The notes below the pieces were generated by a model that saw nothing but the letters and a program-made list of their open reading frames with translations, had not been told where the DNA came from and searched no databases. Made by a program: the position numbers and the translations under genes. Shown piece after piece: positions 17,943 through 28,445 of a stretch of DNA of 64,000 nt. Numbering within the stretch: the stretch's first letter is position 1; each line of letters starts with the position of its first letter. The stretch is from Stutzerimonas stutzeri (GTDB lineage: Bacteria > Pseudomonadota > Gammaproteobacteria > Pseudomonadales > Pseudomonadaceae), in the NCBI GenBank assembly GCA_002387205.1, contig DGLA01000021.1, positions 1 to 64,000 on the forward strand, given 5' to 3'.

Positions 17943-18965
17943 ATGCCACGCCAGCTGCCGGGATGGTGGGCGACGCCGCTGGTCGGCGCCCTCGGTGGTT
18001 GGCTGGCAAGCCTGGCCAGCTGGCCGCTGCCATGGATGGTCGGTTCGCTGCTGGCGGTCATTGCGGTTCGCTGCAGCGGCTGGCTGGTCAGGGAAGTTCC
18101 TCACGGCAGGCAGGCCGGGCAATGGCTGATCGCAAGCGCCATTGGCCTGCACTTCACCAGCGAAGTCATGCAGCAGGTGCTCGATCACTTCGGCGTCATT
18201 CTTGCCGGTGCGCTGGGCACCCTGCTCTTGAGCCTGATCGGCATCTTCATTCTCCTGCGCAGCGGTACGGACCGCGCCACGGCGTTCTTCTCCAGCATGC
18301 CGGGCGGTGCCAGCGAGATGGTCAACCTGGCCGGCCGGCATGACGCACAACCGGCCTTGGTCGCCGCGGCCCACAGCATGCGTCTGCTGCTGGTGGTGCT
18401 GGTCATTCCCGCCTTCTTTACCTGGAGCCTGCCTCCGGTCGATGCCCCGCCACCGGCGCCGGTGAGCTGGCCTTGGCTCGCGGTACTGTTGCCGGCGGGC
18501 GGGCTGCTGGCGCTGCTCTGGAAGCGGCTCGACCAACCCAACCCGTGGATGCTGGGGCCGCTGACGGTATGTGCCGTTGCGAGCGCCGCGTTCGACCTGC
18601 ATCTGGGTATGCCCGAGGGCGTCGGTCAGTTCGGCCAGTGGCTGATTGGCTGCTCGCTGGGCTGTCATTTCGATCGGCCGTTCTTTCGCAAGGCTCCGCG
18701 GTTCATGCTGCGCATTCTGCTGTTCACGCTGCTGGCGATGCTCGCGGCGGCGGGTATGGCAGAAGCGCTCGGGTGGATGGCCACGCTAAACCAGACGTCG
18801 CTGATGCTGGGCATGATGCCGGGCGGCATCACCGAGCTTTGCCTGACAGCCGAGGCGCTCCAACTGTCGGTCGCGCTGGTCACCGCACTGCAGGTGCTGC
18901 GATTGTTTCTGGTGATGTTTCTTGCCGAGCCGCTATTCCGGTTCTGGCAGCGCGCCAGCCGTTGA
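17943..18965 (+). CDS. AbrB-family (PF05145) membrane protein in the tct operon
   Basis: A 340-aa integral membrane protein with about ten hydrophobic segments arranged as two similar halves, each carrying the signature MPGG: SSMPGGASEMVNLAGRHDA near residue 120 and GMMPGGITELCLTAEAL near 280. PF05145 includes the former ammonia-monooxygenase regulator family (AbrB duplication domain); function is poorly known and regulation or transport roles have both been proposed. The ATG begins 1 nt after the tctA stop and a terminator follows, so it is the last gene of the tricarboxylate operon. A role in that transport is likely but not shown by the sequence. Confidence 0.85.
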   Translation: MPRQLPGWWATPLVGALGGWLASLASWPLPWMVGSLLAVIAVRCSGWLVREVPHGRQAGQWLIASAIGLHFTSEVMQQVLDHFGVILAGALGTLLLSLIGIFILLRSGTDRATAFFSSMPGGASEMVNLAGRHDAQPALVAAAHSMRLLLVVLVIPAFFTWSLPPVDAPPPAPVSWPWLAVLLPAGGLLALLWKRLDQPNPWMLGPLTVCAVASAAFDLHLGMPEGVGQFGQWLIGCSLGCHFDRPFFRKAPRFMLRILLFTLLAMLAAAGMAEALGWMATLNQTSLMLGMMPGGITELCLTAEALQLSVALVTALQVLRLFLVMFLAEPLFRFWQRASR

Positions 18966-18969
18966 CCCG

Positions 18970-18990
18970 GCCCGTCAGCGGGCTCTTTTC
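18970..18990 (+). terminator. Terminator of the tct operon
   Basis: GCCCG (18970-18974) and CGGGC (18979-18983) form a short stem with loop TCAG, followed by TCTTTTC. It begins 5 nt after the AbrB-family stop codon. Confidence 0.6.
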
Positions 18991-19019
18991 GCCGATGGAT
19001 CTGCGCGCTCTGCGCCGCT

Positions 19020-20249
19020 TCAGCCGAAGAACCAGTAGCACACCAGGATTGCCGCGGTGATCCCGGCGAAGTCTGCTGCCAGGGCGCAACCGACCGCATG
19101 CCGCGCCCGCTGGATACCCACTGCCCCGAAATAGACGGCCAACACATAGAAGGTGGTTTCGGTACTGCCTTGCACGGTCGCAGCGACCAGCGCGGCAAAG
19201 CTGTCCACGCCCTGGCTCTGCATCGTCTCGATGAGCATGGCGCGCGCGGCACTGCCCGAAAACGGCTTGACCAACGCGGTGGGCAGCGCATCGACGAAGC
19301 GGGTGTCCCAGCCCAGCGCGTCCACCAGCCAACGGATCCCGTCGAGCCCGAAATCCAGCGCGCCGGACGCGCGGAACACACCAATCGCACAGAGCATGGC
19401 GATCAGATAGGGCAGCAGGCTCTTGGCTACGTCGAAACCTTCCTGCGCGCCTTCGACAAAGCTCTCGTAGACCGGCACCTTGCGCAGCGCACCAACGATC
19501 AGGAAGGCGATGATCAGGCCGAACAGGGTCAGGTTGCCGAGCAATGACGACAAAGACGACAGCGCAGTCGCCGAAAGCCCAGCCAACAGCGCCATGAAGC
19601 CGCCAAGCAGCAGCGCGCCGGGAACAAGATAGGCCAGCACCACCGGATCCCAGATGCGCAGCCGTTGCACCAGCGCGACCGCCAACAGGCCCGCCAGGGA
19701 CGACGCGGTGGTGGCCAGCAGTATCGGGAGGAATACCAAGGTCGGGTCTTCAGCGCCTTGCTGCACCCGATACATGAAGATCGACACCGGCAGCAGCGTC
19801 AGCGACGAGGTGTTGAGGACCAGAAACAGGATCTGCGCATTGCTGGCCACCGTCTTGCTGGGGTTGAGTTCCTGAAGGGCGCGCATGGCACGCAGGCCGA
19901 TGGGCGTGGCGGCGTTGTCCAGGCCAAGACCGTTGGCAGCAAAATTCAGGGTGATCAGCCCCAGTGCCGGGTGACCAGCCGGCACCTCAGGCATCAGCCG
20001 GCGAAACAGTGGCCCGAGCAGGCGCGCCAGCAGTTCGATCAGGCCGGCTTTTTCGGCGATGCGCAAGAAGCCGAGCCAGAGCGTCAGTGTGCCGAACAGG
20101 ACGATCATGATTTCCACAGCCAGCTTGGCCATGGCGAACAGGCTTTCGACCAGTGCGGCGAATACCGCCGGATCGTCGCCCAACAGCCAGCGCCAGAGCG
20201 CGGCGACCGCGGCGATGAGAAAAAAGCCCAGCCAGAGCCCGTTGAGCAT
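19020..20249 (-). CDS. Fused spore-maturation-type (SpmA/SpmB) nucleoside-recognition membrane protein
   Basis: A 409-aa inner-membrane protein combining two gate-domain (PF07670, nucleoside recognition) halves. The first half carries ALGLITLNFAANGLGLDNAATPIGL (about 102-126) and the second FVDALPTALVKPFSGSAAR and GSTETTFYVLAVYFG near the C-terminus, both typical of SpmA and SpmB respectively. Non-sporulating bacteria keep this fusion with no assigned substrate. The ATG at 20249 with AGGGGA upstream is preferred over an upstream start lacking conserved sequence. It converges on the tct operon terminator. The family is clear, the function unknown. Confidence 0.85.
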   Translation of the reverse strand: MLNGLWLGFFLIAAVAALWRWLLGDDPAVFAALVESLFAMAKLAVEIMIVLFGTLTLWLGFLRIAEKAGLIELLARLLGPLFRRLMPEVPAGHPALGLITLNFAANGLGLDNAATPIGLRAMRALQELNPSKTVASNAQILFLVLNTSSLTLLPVSIFMYRVQQGAEDPTLVFLPILLATTASSLAGLLAVALVQRLRIWDPVVLAYLVPGALLLGGFMALLAGLSATALSSLSSLLGNLTLFGLIIAFLIVGALRKVPVYESFVEGAQEGFDVAKSLLPYLIAMLCAIGVFRASGALDFGLDGIRWLVDALGWDTRFVDALPTALVKPFSGSAARAMLIETMQSQGVDSFAALVAATVQGSTETTFYVLAVYFGAVGIQRARHAVGCALAADFAGITAAILVCYWFFG

Positions 20250-20429
20250 GTCGTTCCCCTGCAGATGATTGGCCGCGATGATAGCCGTGTGCAGAGGTCC
20301 CGGCCATGCGCGCCGGTGTCGGTCATGCAAGCACTGCGGGCAACAGGGGGAGGCTGGAATTGAAATGTCGGAAAACGGAGTGCAGCAGCCAGGCCAGCGG
20401 ACCGGCGTTTTTCACGCTATTTGCGCAAT

Positions 20430-20453
20430 CAAAGGTGGCAGGTGCCACCTTTG
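20430..20453. repeat. Palindrome AAAGGTGGCA-GG-TGCCACCTTT
   Basis: A perfect 10-bp inverted repeat (20431-20440 and 20443-20452), extended one pair by flanking C and G. The spacer is 2 nt, so it is more like an operator or element end than a terminator. No T-tract follows. Confidence 0.6.
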
Positions 20454-20663
20454 GTCGCCATCACCGAACCTGGTCCCTTTACGGGAGGTACTCGCTGTAC
20501 CCCTAGGTCGCTCCGAAAAAACAGAGCGTCCCGACCCCCTGGTTCTCCCGCTTCGCGGGCTGCCGGATGAGCCTAGGTTCTCGTCCCGGTCTGTTCAGGC
20601 CCTCGCGCTGTGGCAAGGACTTTCAACATCCTGGCGTTAAGCCGCTTTTGTCAGGTTACTGCA

Positions 20664-20681
20664 GCCGCCCTTGCGGGCGGC
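20664..20681 (-). terminator. Hairpin downstream of the DUF1328 gene
   Basis: GCCGCCC (20664-20670) and GGGCGGC (20675-20681) form a 7-bp stem with a 4-nt loop, 14 bp past the small gene's stop codon. On the minus strand there is no long T-run, so termination may be partial. Confidence 0.5.
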
Positions 20682-20695
20682 GTTGTTGCTTCAGC

Positions 20696-20866
20696 TTAAG
20701 CGCGTGGACCGCGGCCACGGCCAAAGATCAGCGACGCTACAAACAACACAAGGAATACTACAAACAGGATCTTGGCGATGCCTGTTGCAGTGCCTGCGAT
20801 TCCACCGAAGCCCAGTACAGCAGCGATGATGGCGATGATCAGAAATGTAATAGCCCAGCTCAGCAT
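20696..20866 (-). CDS. DUF1328-family small membrane protein
   Basis: A 56-aa protein, nearly all hydrophobic, with two helices: MLSWAITFLIIAIIAAVLGF and AKILFVVFLVLFVASLIFG, joined by GGIAGTATGI. This is the YtjA/DUF1328 family, small membrane proteins often induced by envelope stress. The ATG at 20866 with AGAGGAG is preferred to an upstream in-frame start. It is grouped with two other small minus-strand genes ahead of algB. Function unknown. Confidence 0.85.
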   Translation of the reverse strand: MLSWAITFLIIAIIAAVLGFGGIAGTATGIAKILFVVFLVLFVASLIFGRGRGPRA

Positions 20867-20939
20867 GGTGAAACTCCTCTCTCGTTCAGGAACATCGTTC
20901 AACGCAACCACCTTTCGGTGATGGCTGGTGGATCAACCG

Positions 20940-21176
20940 TTAGAAAACCCAGCGCTGCTCCGACCGTACCTGGGTGTAATCCCTGGTTTTCGGTGCCGGT
21001 CCGGTCTGCACGATCCCTACTGGTTGAGCGTCATACATGTGGATTCGTTCCGCTGAGGCCTTGGGCGTCTGGCTGAGCGGCTGCGACATCGGATGCTCGG
21101 CGCCTGCCAGTACCACCACGACCGCAGCGGTAAGGAAACCTTTGCTGACCAGCGAGAAACGCGCTTCACGGTTCAT
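20940..21176 (-). CDS. Small exported hypothetical protein
   Basis: A 78-aa protein with an N-terminal basic-hydrophobic segment (SLVSKGFLTAAVVVVLAG) that could be a signal peptide or anchor, followed by a polar tail (SQPLSQTPKASAER...). AAGGAG precedes the ATG at 21176; a TTG two codons earlier is less likely. No family is recognised. It lies 73 nt upstream of the DUF1328 gene on the same strand and may be co-transcribed. Confidence 0.65.
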   Translation of the reverse strand: MNREARFSLVSKGFLTAAVVVVLAGAEHPMSQPLSQTPKASAERIHMYDAQPVGIVQTGPAPKTRDYTQVRSEQRWVF

Positions 21177-21370
21177 TCTCAACTCCTTCTAAGCATGCGG
21201 GCAGTCTGTCTTACCAGGTATATTGCAGACCTCATGCCAGCCTTGGTTAAAGAATTTTTCCTTTACTTTCAATAACTTGAGACATCTATTCAAGGTGTCT
21301 CCAGTTTAAATTGCACGATGCCTGCAGAATGCACCATGCGTTTTGCACGGCGGACTAATCCCGCACTCAA

Positions 21371-21805
21371 TCAGCGGTCATCACGGTGGTTCAACTTGTG
21401 GATTCGTTCATGACAGGCGCGGATCTTCGGCAGCTCGATTGCCAGCAGCGCTTTGACGTCAGGCTCGGCCGTCTTCAGCGCGTCTTCAAACGATTGCAGG
21501 ATGCGCTCCTCGGCCTGGTCGAGCTGGTCGATATAGACGGCCTCGGCGTGGCCCAGCCGGGCCTTGGTGTCGGTATAGACTTCACGCAGCTTGCCAGCGG
21601 TAGTGCCCCCCTGCGCCGGCTGTGCCTGGTTCGCTGCGACTTTTACCGATAGCGCCTGGATGATGTGGGTCTTGGCTTGCGCCATGTCGCGAAACAGATG
21701 CTGCAGTTCGACATCACCGACCGCCTCCATGGCGTGTTGGTAAAAATGCTGCCCGTCTCGGGTGATCTCGATCAGCTCATTGAGTTGGGTCATGTTCTGT
21801 TGCAT
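21371..21805 (-). CDS. DUF2383-type four-helix protein (PA2169 family)
   Basis: A 144-aa, all-helical acidic protein. The pattern LNELIEITRDGQHFYQHAMEAVGD and HLFRDMAQAKTHIIQAL, ending ELPKIRACHERIHKLNH, fits the ferritin-like DUF2383/PA2169 bundle, which carries His/Glu residues. Relatives are stress-induced, and function is not established. GGAGG lies 4 nt before the ATG at 21805; an internal ATG four codons later is an alternative start. It is the most upstream of three small minus-strand genes next to algB. Confidence 0.75.
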   Translation of the reverse strand: MQQNMTQLNELIEITRDGQHFYQHAMEAVGDVELQHLFRDMAQAKTHIIQALSVKVAANQAQPAQGGTTAGKLREVYTDTKARLGHAEAVYIDQLDQAEERILQSFEDALKTAEPDVKALLAIELPKIRACHERIHKLNHRDDR

Positions 21806-22108
21806 ACGGCCTCCGGTAAAAACCAAAGCGCGCAGACCAGATCAGCGCGCACGAGACCTCATTCGCCGCAAGCCGCGTGCCAGCACAGTCGAAGGCGCTT
21901 CGCTTTTGATTTCAATGACTTAACATCCCGTTTCGCTTGCAGAATACTTGCAGGCTGCAGGAAAGCCGCATCTACACCGTGCAACTTGCAACACATTCCG
22001 TAGACTAACGCAGGCGTCAAAGCACCCTGGCATGCCCGGGGCGCGTCGAACAGATCATTTCCACCCCGATTCGCCAGGTAAAGCCGCCTTTGCCTGATTG
22101 GAGCTTTC
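21806..22108. other. Divergent intergenic region between the DUF2383 gene and algB
   Basis: About 300 bp holding promoters for both sides and no gene. A CAACTT followed about 16 nt later by GACTAA (near 21978-22007) is a weak resemblance to an AlgU promoter (GAACTT-N16-TCTGA), worth testing because algB and kinB act on alginate. Nothing else stands out. Confidence 0.35.
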
Positions 22109-23451
<1,343 letters not shown>

Positions 23452-23455
<4 letters not shown>

Positions 23456-25239
23456 AACTCCAGATGAAGCTGCGGACCCGGCTGTTCCTTGGGTTCTCCG
23501 CACTGATGACGGTGGCCCTGCTCGGGCTGTTACTGGCGCTGGTCAGCGTCGTGCAGATGGCCAAGAGCCAGGAAAACCTGATCCGCGACAACTTCGGCGT
23601 TATCGAGGTCAGCCAGCAGCTGCGCCAGGCCCTGGGCAACCAGCTGCTTTTGCTGGTCCGCGAAGACCGCGACGCCGCTGCGCTTGACGAGTCGCGGGAG
23701 AAATTCCAGACAGCCCTGGCCCGTGGCCTCGCTGAAGCCACCGAGGAGCAGGACCGCCAGGCCTATCTGGCTATCGGGGACGCCTTTGCCCGCTTTGCCA
23801 GCCTGCTGGATCAGCCGTCCAGCGAGAACGCGATATTGCTGGAGGGCAACCCGCTCAGCCAGGCATTCAACCAGGTGCGTGAGTTGATGGTGGCGATGCA
23901 GCAAGACGCCTATACCGAGATTCGCGATACGGAAATTCGCAGTCGTGAGCGGGCGCAGCTGCTGGCAGGCCTGCTGGGGTTGACGGGAATCGCAGTCCTG
24001 CTGATCGGTTTCGTCACTGCACACAGCTTTGCTCGTCGCTTCGGTGATCCCATCGAGCAGCTCTCCAGCGTGGCCGACCAGATTGGCCGTGGCGATTTCA
24101 ATATCACCCTGCCCTCGTCACCGATTGCAGAAATATCGTCGTTGATCCGCCGCTTCGGCCTGATGTCGCAGGCCCTGCACCAGTTCAAGCAGACCAACGT
24201 GGAAGCACTGGTCAACGGTCAGCAACGTCTGCAGGCGCTGCTCGACAGCATCGATGATGGGCTCCTTATCATCGACCGCCAGGGCCGCCTGGAGCACGCC
24301 AACCCCGTCGCGCAGCGGCAGCTGGCCTGGGAAAGCGAACACCTGGGCTCAACGCTCAGCCAGGCCCTGGGTTATCCGGAGCTGGACGAGGCTGCCAGGC
24401 AAGTGCTGGACGACAAGCCCTTGTCCGGCCCACCGGAAGACCTGGTCATCGAGGCAGATGGTGAGCGCCGTCTGCTGTCCTGGCGCATGAGTCCGGTGAA
24501 TCACCATGACGGCCGTATCAGCGGTGCGGTGATGGTGCTGCATGATGTGACCGACCAGCGCACCTTCGAGCGGGTTCGCAACGAGTTCGTCCTGCGCGCA
24601 TCGCACGAACTGCGCACCCCTGTCACCGGCATGCAGATGGCGTTCAGCCTGCTGCGCGAGCGAACCCACTATGCGGAAAACAGCCGCGAGGCGGATCTGT
24701 TCATTACCGTGCATGAGGAAATGCAACGCCTGGTTACCCTGATCAACGACCTGCTGAATTTCTCCCGTTACCAGAGCGGTCAGCAGAAGCTGGAGCGAGA
24801 GCCCTGCGACGCAGCCGAGCTGCTCGAGGACGCGCGCCAGCGTTTTCAACCCGCCGCCGAGCAGAACCACATCTCGATCAAGCTGGAGCTGCAGTCGCCA
24901 CTGCCAAGCCTGTTGCTGGACCGACAGCAGATGGAGCGAGTCCTCGACAACCTCCTGAGCAATGCCCTGCGCCATACGCCCGATGGCGGCGAGATTCGCC
25001 TCCTGGCACGGCACCATGGCGAGCGGGTGATCCTCAGCGTCGAAGACAATGGCGAAGGCATCCCTTACAGCCAACAGGCGCGTATCTTCGAGCCCTTCGT
25101 CCAGATCGGCCGCCGCCGCGGCGGCGCCGGACTGGGGCTTGCCTTATGCAAGGAAATCGCCCAGCTGCATGGAGGTCGTATCGGCGTGCATTCGCGGATC
25201 GGCCACGGCACCATCTTCTATATCGCCCTGCCCGTCTGA
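23452..25239 (+). CDS. kinB: Sensor histidine kinase KinB
   Basis: A 595-aa inner-membrane kinase partnered with AlgB. Transmembrane helices at about 14-36 and 170-192 bound a periplasmic, mostly helical sensor. A HAMP (about 192-245) and a PAS domain (about 258-370) lead to His385 in RASHELRTP. The ATPase domain carries NLLSNALRHTPDGG, DNGEGIP and GGAGLGLAL. In P. aeruginosa KinB acts largely as an AlgB phosphatase restraining alginate production. Coupled to algB by an ATGA overlap. Confidence 0.95.
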
Positions 25240-25272
25240 GCCTGGCTGGGCAGGAAAATAGAAGGAGCAGCC

Positions 25273-25680
25273 ATGCCCAGCCTCAACCCCAACCAGGACC
25301 AGCTCAAGCGCTTCGCCGAACAGATGCCCGCCGGTGAACCAGTCCTCATGCTCAACCTGCTGCGTTTCAGTGATGAAGCCGCCTACCCACCGGACAGCGG
25401 GCAGCAGCCGTGCTCCGGCAGGCAAGCCTACGGGCGCTATAGCCGCACCGCCATTCAGAAGGTCCGTGCGGCCGGCGGCGAGGTGCAGATCATGGCTGAC
25501 GCTCGGGTTGCGTTGATCGCACCGGAACAGGAGCACTGGGACCAGGTGCTTCTGGTGCGCTATCCCTCCCCAGAAGCCTTCCTGACGATGCTGGCGGACC
25601 CAGAGTATCGCGCCGCCACGATCCACCGCACTGCGGCGCTTGCCGACTCACGGCTGATCGGTTGCAATCCAGCCGCCTGA
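25273..25680 (+). CDS. DUF1330-type protein
   Basis: A 135-aa cytoplasmic protein with the DUF1330 pattern: PVLMLNLLRFSDEA, YGRYSRTAIQKVRAAGGEV, and QVLLVRYPSPEAFLTMLADPEYRA. The fold is a dimeric alpha-beta barrel; no catalytic function is established. GAAGGAG precedes the ATG. It follows kinB by 33 nt on the same strand and may be read through from it, then converges with ampDh2. Confidence 0.85.
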   Translation: MPSLNPNQDQLKRFAEQMPAGEPVLMLNLLRFSDEAAYPPDSGQQPCSGRQAYGRYSRTAIQKVRAAGGEVQIMADARVALIAPEQEHWDQVLLVRYPSPEAFLTMLADPEYRAATIHRTAALADSRLIGCNPAA

Positions 25681-25689
25681 CGCGCCGCC

Positions 25690-26463
25690 TCAGTCGGCTG
25701 CGTTCAGCACGGCCAGCATGGCCGCAGTTTCGGCATCCGGCTCGCCGTCGAAGCGCGCCGGACGGTACTTCATCTGAAAGGCGGCAATGACGTTTCGGGT
25801 TTCGGGGTCAAGGTAGCCATGCTCCGGGACCCTGTATCCCTGCGCCGCCAACTGTGCCTGAAACCAGGCAACATCCGGCAGCGCCGCGGCGAACAAACTG
25901 CGCTGCCGAGCTACCGCCCGAGCCTCCGGCCAGGGCACCAGCCCGGCATCGGCCAGGCGCTTCCAGGGAAACAGCGGACCGGGATCCACCTTGCGCTGCG
26001 GCGCGATGTCGCTGTGGCCGATGATGGCCCCGGGCTTCAGCCCGTGACGCTGCATGATGTCCTTGAGCAGCACGATCAGGGCATCGATCTGCTCATCCGA
26101 GAAGGGATACCAGAGCCGCCCTTCGGCGCTGTCGACATACCCACCGTTGACCAGCTCGATGCCGATGGAGCTGGAGTTGAGCCAGGTCCGGCCGTTCCAC
26201 TGGCTCTCACCGGCATGCCAGGCTCGCTGGCTTTCGTCCACCAGACGGTAGATGGTCGCGGGCGATTCGCCGATCAGGTAATGGCTGCTGACCCCATCTC
26301 CCTTGAGTATTTCCAGCGAGCGCTCGAGGTCGCTGGAGGTGTAATGCAGGACGATGAACTGCGCCCTGCTGTCATAGCCAATCGACTGCTGGCTGGTATC
26401 GATCCGTGGCCCGCTGGCACAGCCCGCCAGCATGGCGATTGCGATCAGGATCAAGGCTTTCAT
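25690..26463 (-). CDS. ampDh2: N-acetylmuramoyl-L-alanine amidase, AmpDh2/AmiD-type lipoprotein
   Basis: A 257-aa zinc amidase that cuts the lactyl-amide bond between MurNAc and stem peptides in the periplasm. A lipobox LAGC (Cys15) predicts a lipoprotein. Zinc ligands are visible as His40 (IVLHYTSS), His150 (IIGHSDIAP) and Asp160, with Glu103 in IGIELVN. A C-terminal peptidoglycan-binding domain (about 195-255) contains GYRVPEHGYLDPETRNVIAAFQ-type helices. Synteny with algB-kinB points to AmpDh2. ATG at 26463 has AGAGG upstream; a GTG two codons before is less likely. Confidence 0.92.
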   Translation of the reverse strand: MKALILIAIAMLAGCASGPRIDTSQQSIGYDSRAQFIVLHYTSSDLERSLEILKGDGVSSHYLIGESPATIYRLVDESQRAWHAGESQWNGRTWLNSSSIGIELVNGGYVDSAEGRLWYPFSDEQIDALIVLLKDIMQRHGLKPGAIIGHSDIAPQRKVDPGPLFPWKRLADAGLVPWPEARAVARQRSLFAAALPDVAWFQAQLAAQGYRVPEHGYLDPETRNVIAAFQMKYRPARFDGEPDAETAAMLAVLNAAD

Positions 26464-26603
26464 TGGCACCTCTGGTCGACAGCGAAATGACGCAGGTGGC
26501 CGCCTGTTGATGCGTCACCGGTTGCGCAACGCCTCGCGGCAAGGCGCTGGCAAAATGGTCGGGAAGTATAGCGAGACGCGGCCGGCGCTCCCAGATCGCT
26601 TGG

Positions 26604-28445
26604 TCAGCCCATCTCGATGCAGTTGCGCCCCGACTCCTTGGCTCGATAGAGCGCCCGGTCGGCCCGCTCGAATACCTGTCCGGCGCTGTCGTTGGGGGCA
26701 AAGCTGGCAATCCCGGCCGACAACGTGACCTGAATCCGAGCGCCCTTGAAATGGAAAGGGCAGCTCTCCACCCCTGCTCGCAAGGTATCGAGCAGCTGCC
26801 GACCGGCCTCGATGGGGGTCTCGGGCAGCAGCAAGGCAAATTCTTCACCTCCGAACCGGGCGATGAAGTCGGTTTTGCGAAGTCGCTTGCGTAGCTCGTT
26901 GGCGATGATTTTCAACACCCGATCACCGGCAAGATGCCCGAAACTGTCATTGATTCGCTTGAAATGGTCGACATCGAGCACGGCCAGAGACAGCTGCCCT
27001 CCGTAGCGCTGCTGGCGCGCCACTTCAAGCTCCAGCCGTTCGTTCCAGGCAGCCCGGTTGGGCAGGGTAGTAAGCGGATCATGCAGGGCTATGCGACGCT
27101 GTTCTTCAAGGTGATCGCGCATCCCGGAGGCGGCCTGCTCAAGGCTTGCGACCCGCTCGACGAGGGTACCGAGGCGCTCGCTCAACTGCTGCTCATGCTC
27201 GCTGCGCTGCCTCTGGTAGGCGTCGACAGTGTCGAGCAACCCGTCCAGACGTGCCTGGACCGCCTGCTTCAGGCTCGGCAGATCCTTGGCTTCAAGCATA
27301 CTGTTCTGCAGCCCGCCGACCTGCTGGCGCAACTCCTCATCCAGCGACTGTGCGGTTTCCTTGCTCTGCGCCTGACCATCTCGGGCGGCACTGAGGCTTT
27401 CCTGCATGGAGGCCAGGCGTTCGTTGAGCAGCTTGAGATAGCTTTCGAACTCGCGCTGGCCCTGATCGGCCATGGCCACCAACAGCTGGGCCAGATCGTC
27501 CAGCACCGGCACCAGCTCATACCAGTTCAGGCCTTGCTGAATCCGCTCACGCAGCGCCTGCGCCTCCCCCTGCTGGTGCTCAGGCAACTGAAGGTCGTCA
27601 AGCAGGCCGAACAGTGTCGACTCCACACGCTCGGCAATGGCGCTGTAGGCCTGCTCTGGAGACGATGGCAACTGGTAGGGGTCAGCCGTCTCGACCTCCT
27701 TGGCTGTATCCGGGTCCGCTGCAGGCGCTTCCTCCGCTTCATGCACCGCCACGGGAGCATTCACGACTGCTTTGTCTTCCAGCTGCGCCAAGCCGGACGC
27801 ATGGTCAGAGGGCTCCGCCTGCCCTGCCGGGTCGCATCGATCCTCGGTTGGCTGCAAGGAGGGCGATTCACCCATGGCCCGCTGCGACTCAGCTCCGGCA
27901 CCGGCGACAGCATCGGCAGAGCGCTCACGCTGCCCGAACAGGCGGCCCAGCAGACCCACCGAAGGCGCAGTGCTCTTGGCCTGCGCTGCCAGTGCCTGAT
28001 GCTGCAGCTCGCCCAGCTGGCTCAACAGGCCTGGCAGTTCGCGCGACTGCGCGGCACGCTCATCGAGCTGGCGTGAAAAGGCCTTCAACGGCTTGCGGAT
28101 TTCGACCGGTAGCGGCAGATCGAGCAGCTGCGAGGTCAGCCGATCAAGCGCTTCGGTCAGACGCCTGAGCCGTTCCTGCTTGCCGCGCTCCGTATCCAGA
28201 ACTGCACGTTCGAGCCGGGGCACCAGAGCGCTCAGCCGATCATCCTGTACCTCGTCACGCAACACGTCGCGCAATTCGCGCATGCACTGCTCTACCGCAG
28301 GATCAGCGCCATCCACGGCAAAGCTGCTGCGAACCAGGCTCCGACGCAGCAGATCCAGTCGTGTGCTCCAGCGGCCCTCAAGCTTTTCATGCTGCTCGAG
28401 GGCGTGGAGGTATTTCTCTTTCCAGCGTTGCGCGTCGTCACTCAT
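26604..28445 (-). CDS. dgcH: Diguanylate cyclase, DgcH-like
   Basis: A 613-aa cytoplasmic protein making c-di-GMP from GTP. The C-terminal GGDEF domain is intact: GGEEF at 532-536, a preceding DVDHFKRINDSFGH substrate loop, and an inhibitory RxxD (RKTD, 523-526) five residues before it. The first 440 residues are helical and acidic with long coiled-coil stretches and no membrane segment or known sensor. The start at 28445 shares one nt with the upstream nuclease stop (TGATG); an upstream extension inside that gene is rejected. Position beside ampDh2 and the nuclease-dsbA genes corresponds to DgcH of P. aeruginosa. Confidence 0.9.
   Translation of the reverse strand: MSDDAQRWKEKYLHALEQHEKLEGRWSTRLDLLRRSLVRSSFAVDGADPAVEQCMRELRDVLRDEVQDDRLSALVPRLERAVLDTERGKQERLRRLTEALDRLTSQLLDLPLPVEIRKPLKAFSRQLDERAAQSRELPGLLSQLGELQHQALAAQAKSTAPSVGLLGRLFGQRERSADAVAGAGAESQRAMGESPSLQPTEDRCDPAGQAEPSDHASGLAQLEDKAVVNAPVAVHEAEEAPAADPDTAKEVETADPYQLPSSPEQAYSAIAERVESTLFGLLDDLQLPEHQQGEAQALRERIQQGLNWYELVPVLDDLAQLLVAMADQGQREFESYLKLLNERLASMQESLSAARDGQAQSKETAQSLDEELRQQVGGLQNSMLEAKDLPSLKQAVQARLDGLLDTVDAYQRQRSEHEQQLSERLGTLVERVASLEQAASGMRDHLEEQRRIALHDPLTTLPNRAAWNERLELEVARQQRYGGQLSLAVLDVDHFKRINDSFGHLAGDRVLKIIANELRKRLRKTDFIARFGGEEFALLLPETPIEAGRQLLDTLRAGVESCPFHFKGARIQVTLSAGIASFAPNDSAGQVFERADRALYRAKESGRNCIEMG

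Larger units (their letters stand above)
20250..20695. other. Intergenic region of about 450 bp without a gene
   Basis: Promoter and leader of the minus-strand spore-maturation-type gene occupy the left end. The middle holds a near-perfect palindrome (20430-20453), then about 180 bp in which CCTGGT/CCTAGGT-TCTC-CCCG-like words recur (near 20471, 20501, 20540 and 20570). No ORF in it looks coding. It may be a decayed mobile element, but I recognise no transposase. Confidence 0.5.

Noticed and set aside
16664..18061. 465-aa minus-strand ORF opposite tctA
   Set aside because: It is the complement of tctA and has no recognisable domain. Third-position GC explains its length.
20567..21076. 169-aa plus ORF over the DUF1328 and 78-aa genes
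   Set aside because: Antisense to two small genes with good start sites. No family resemblance.
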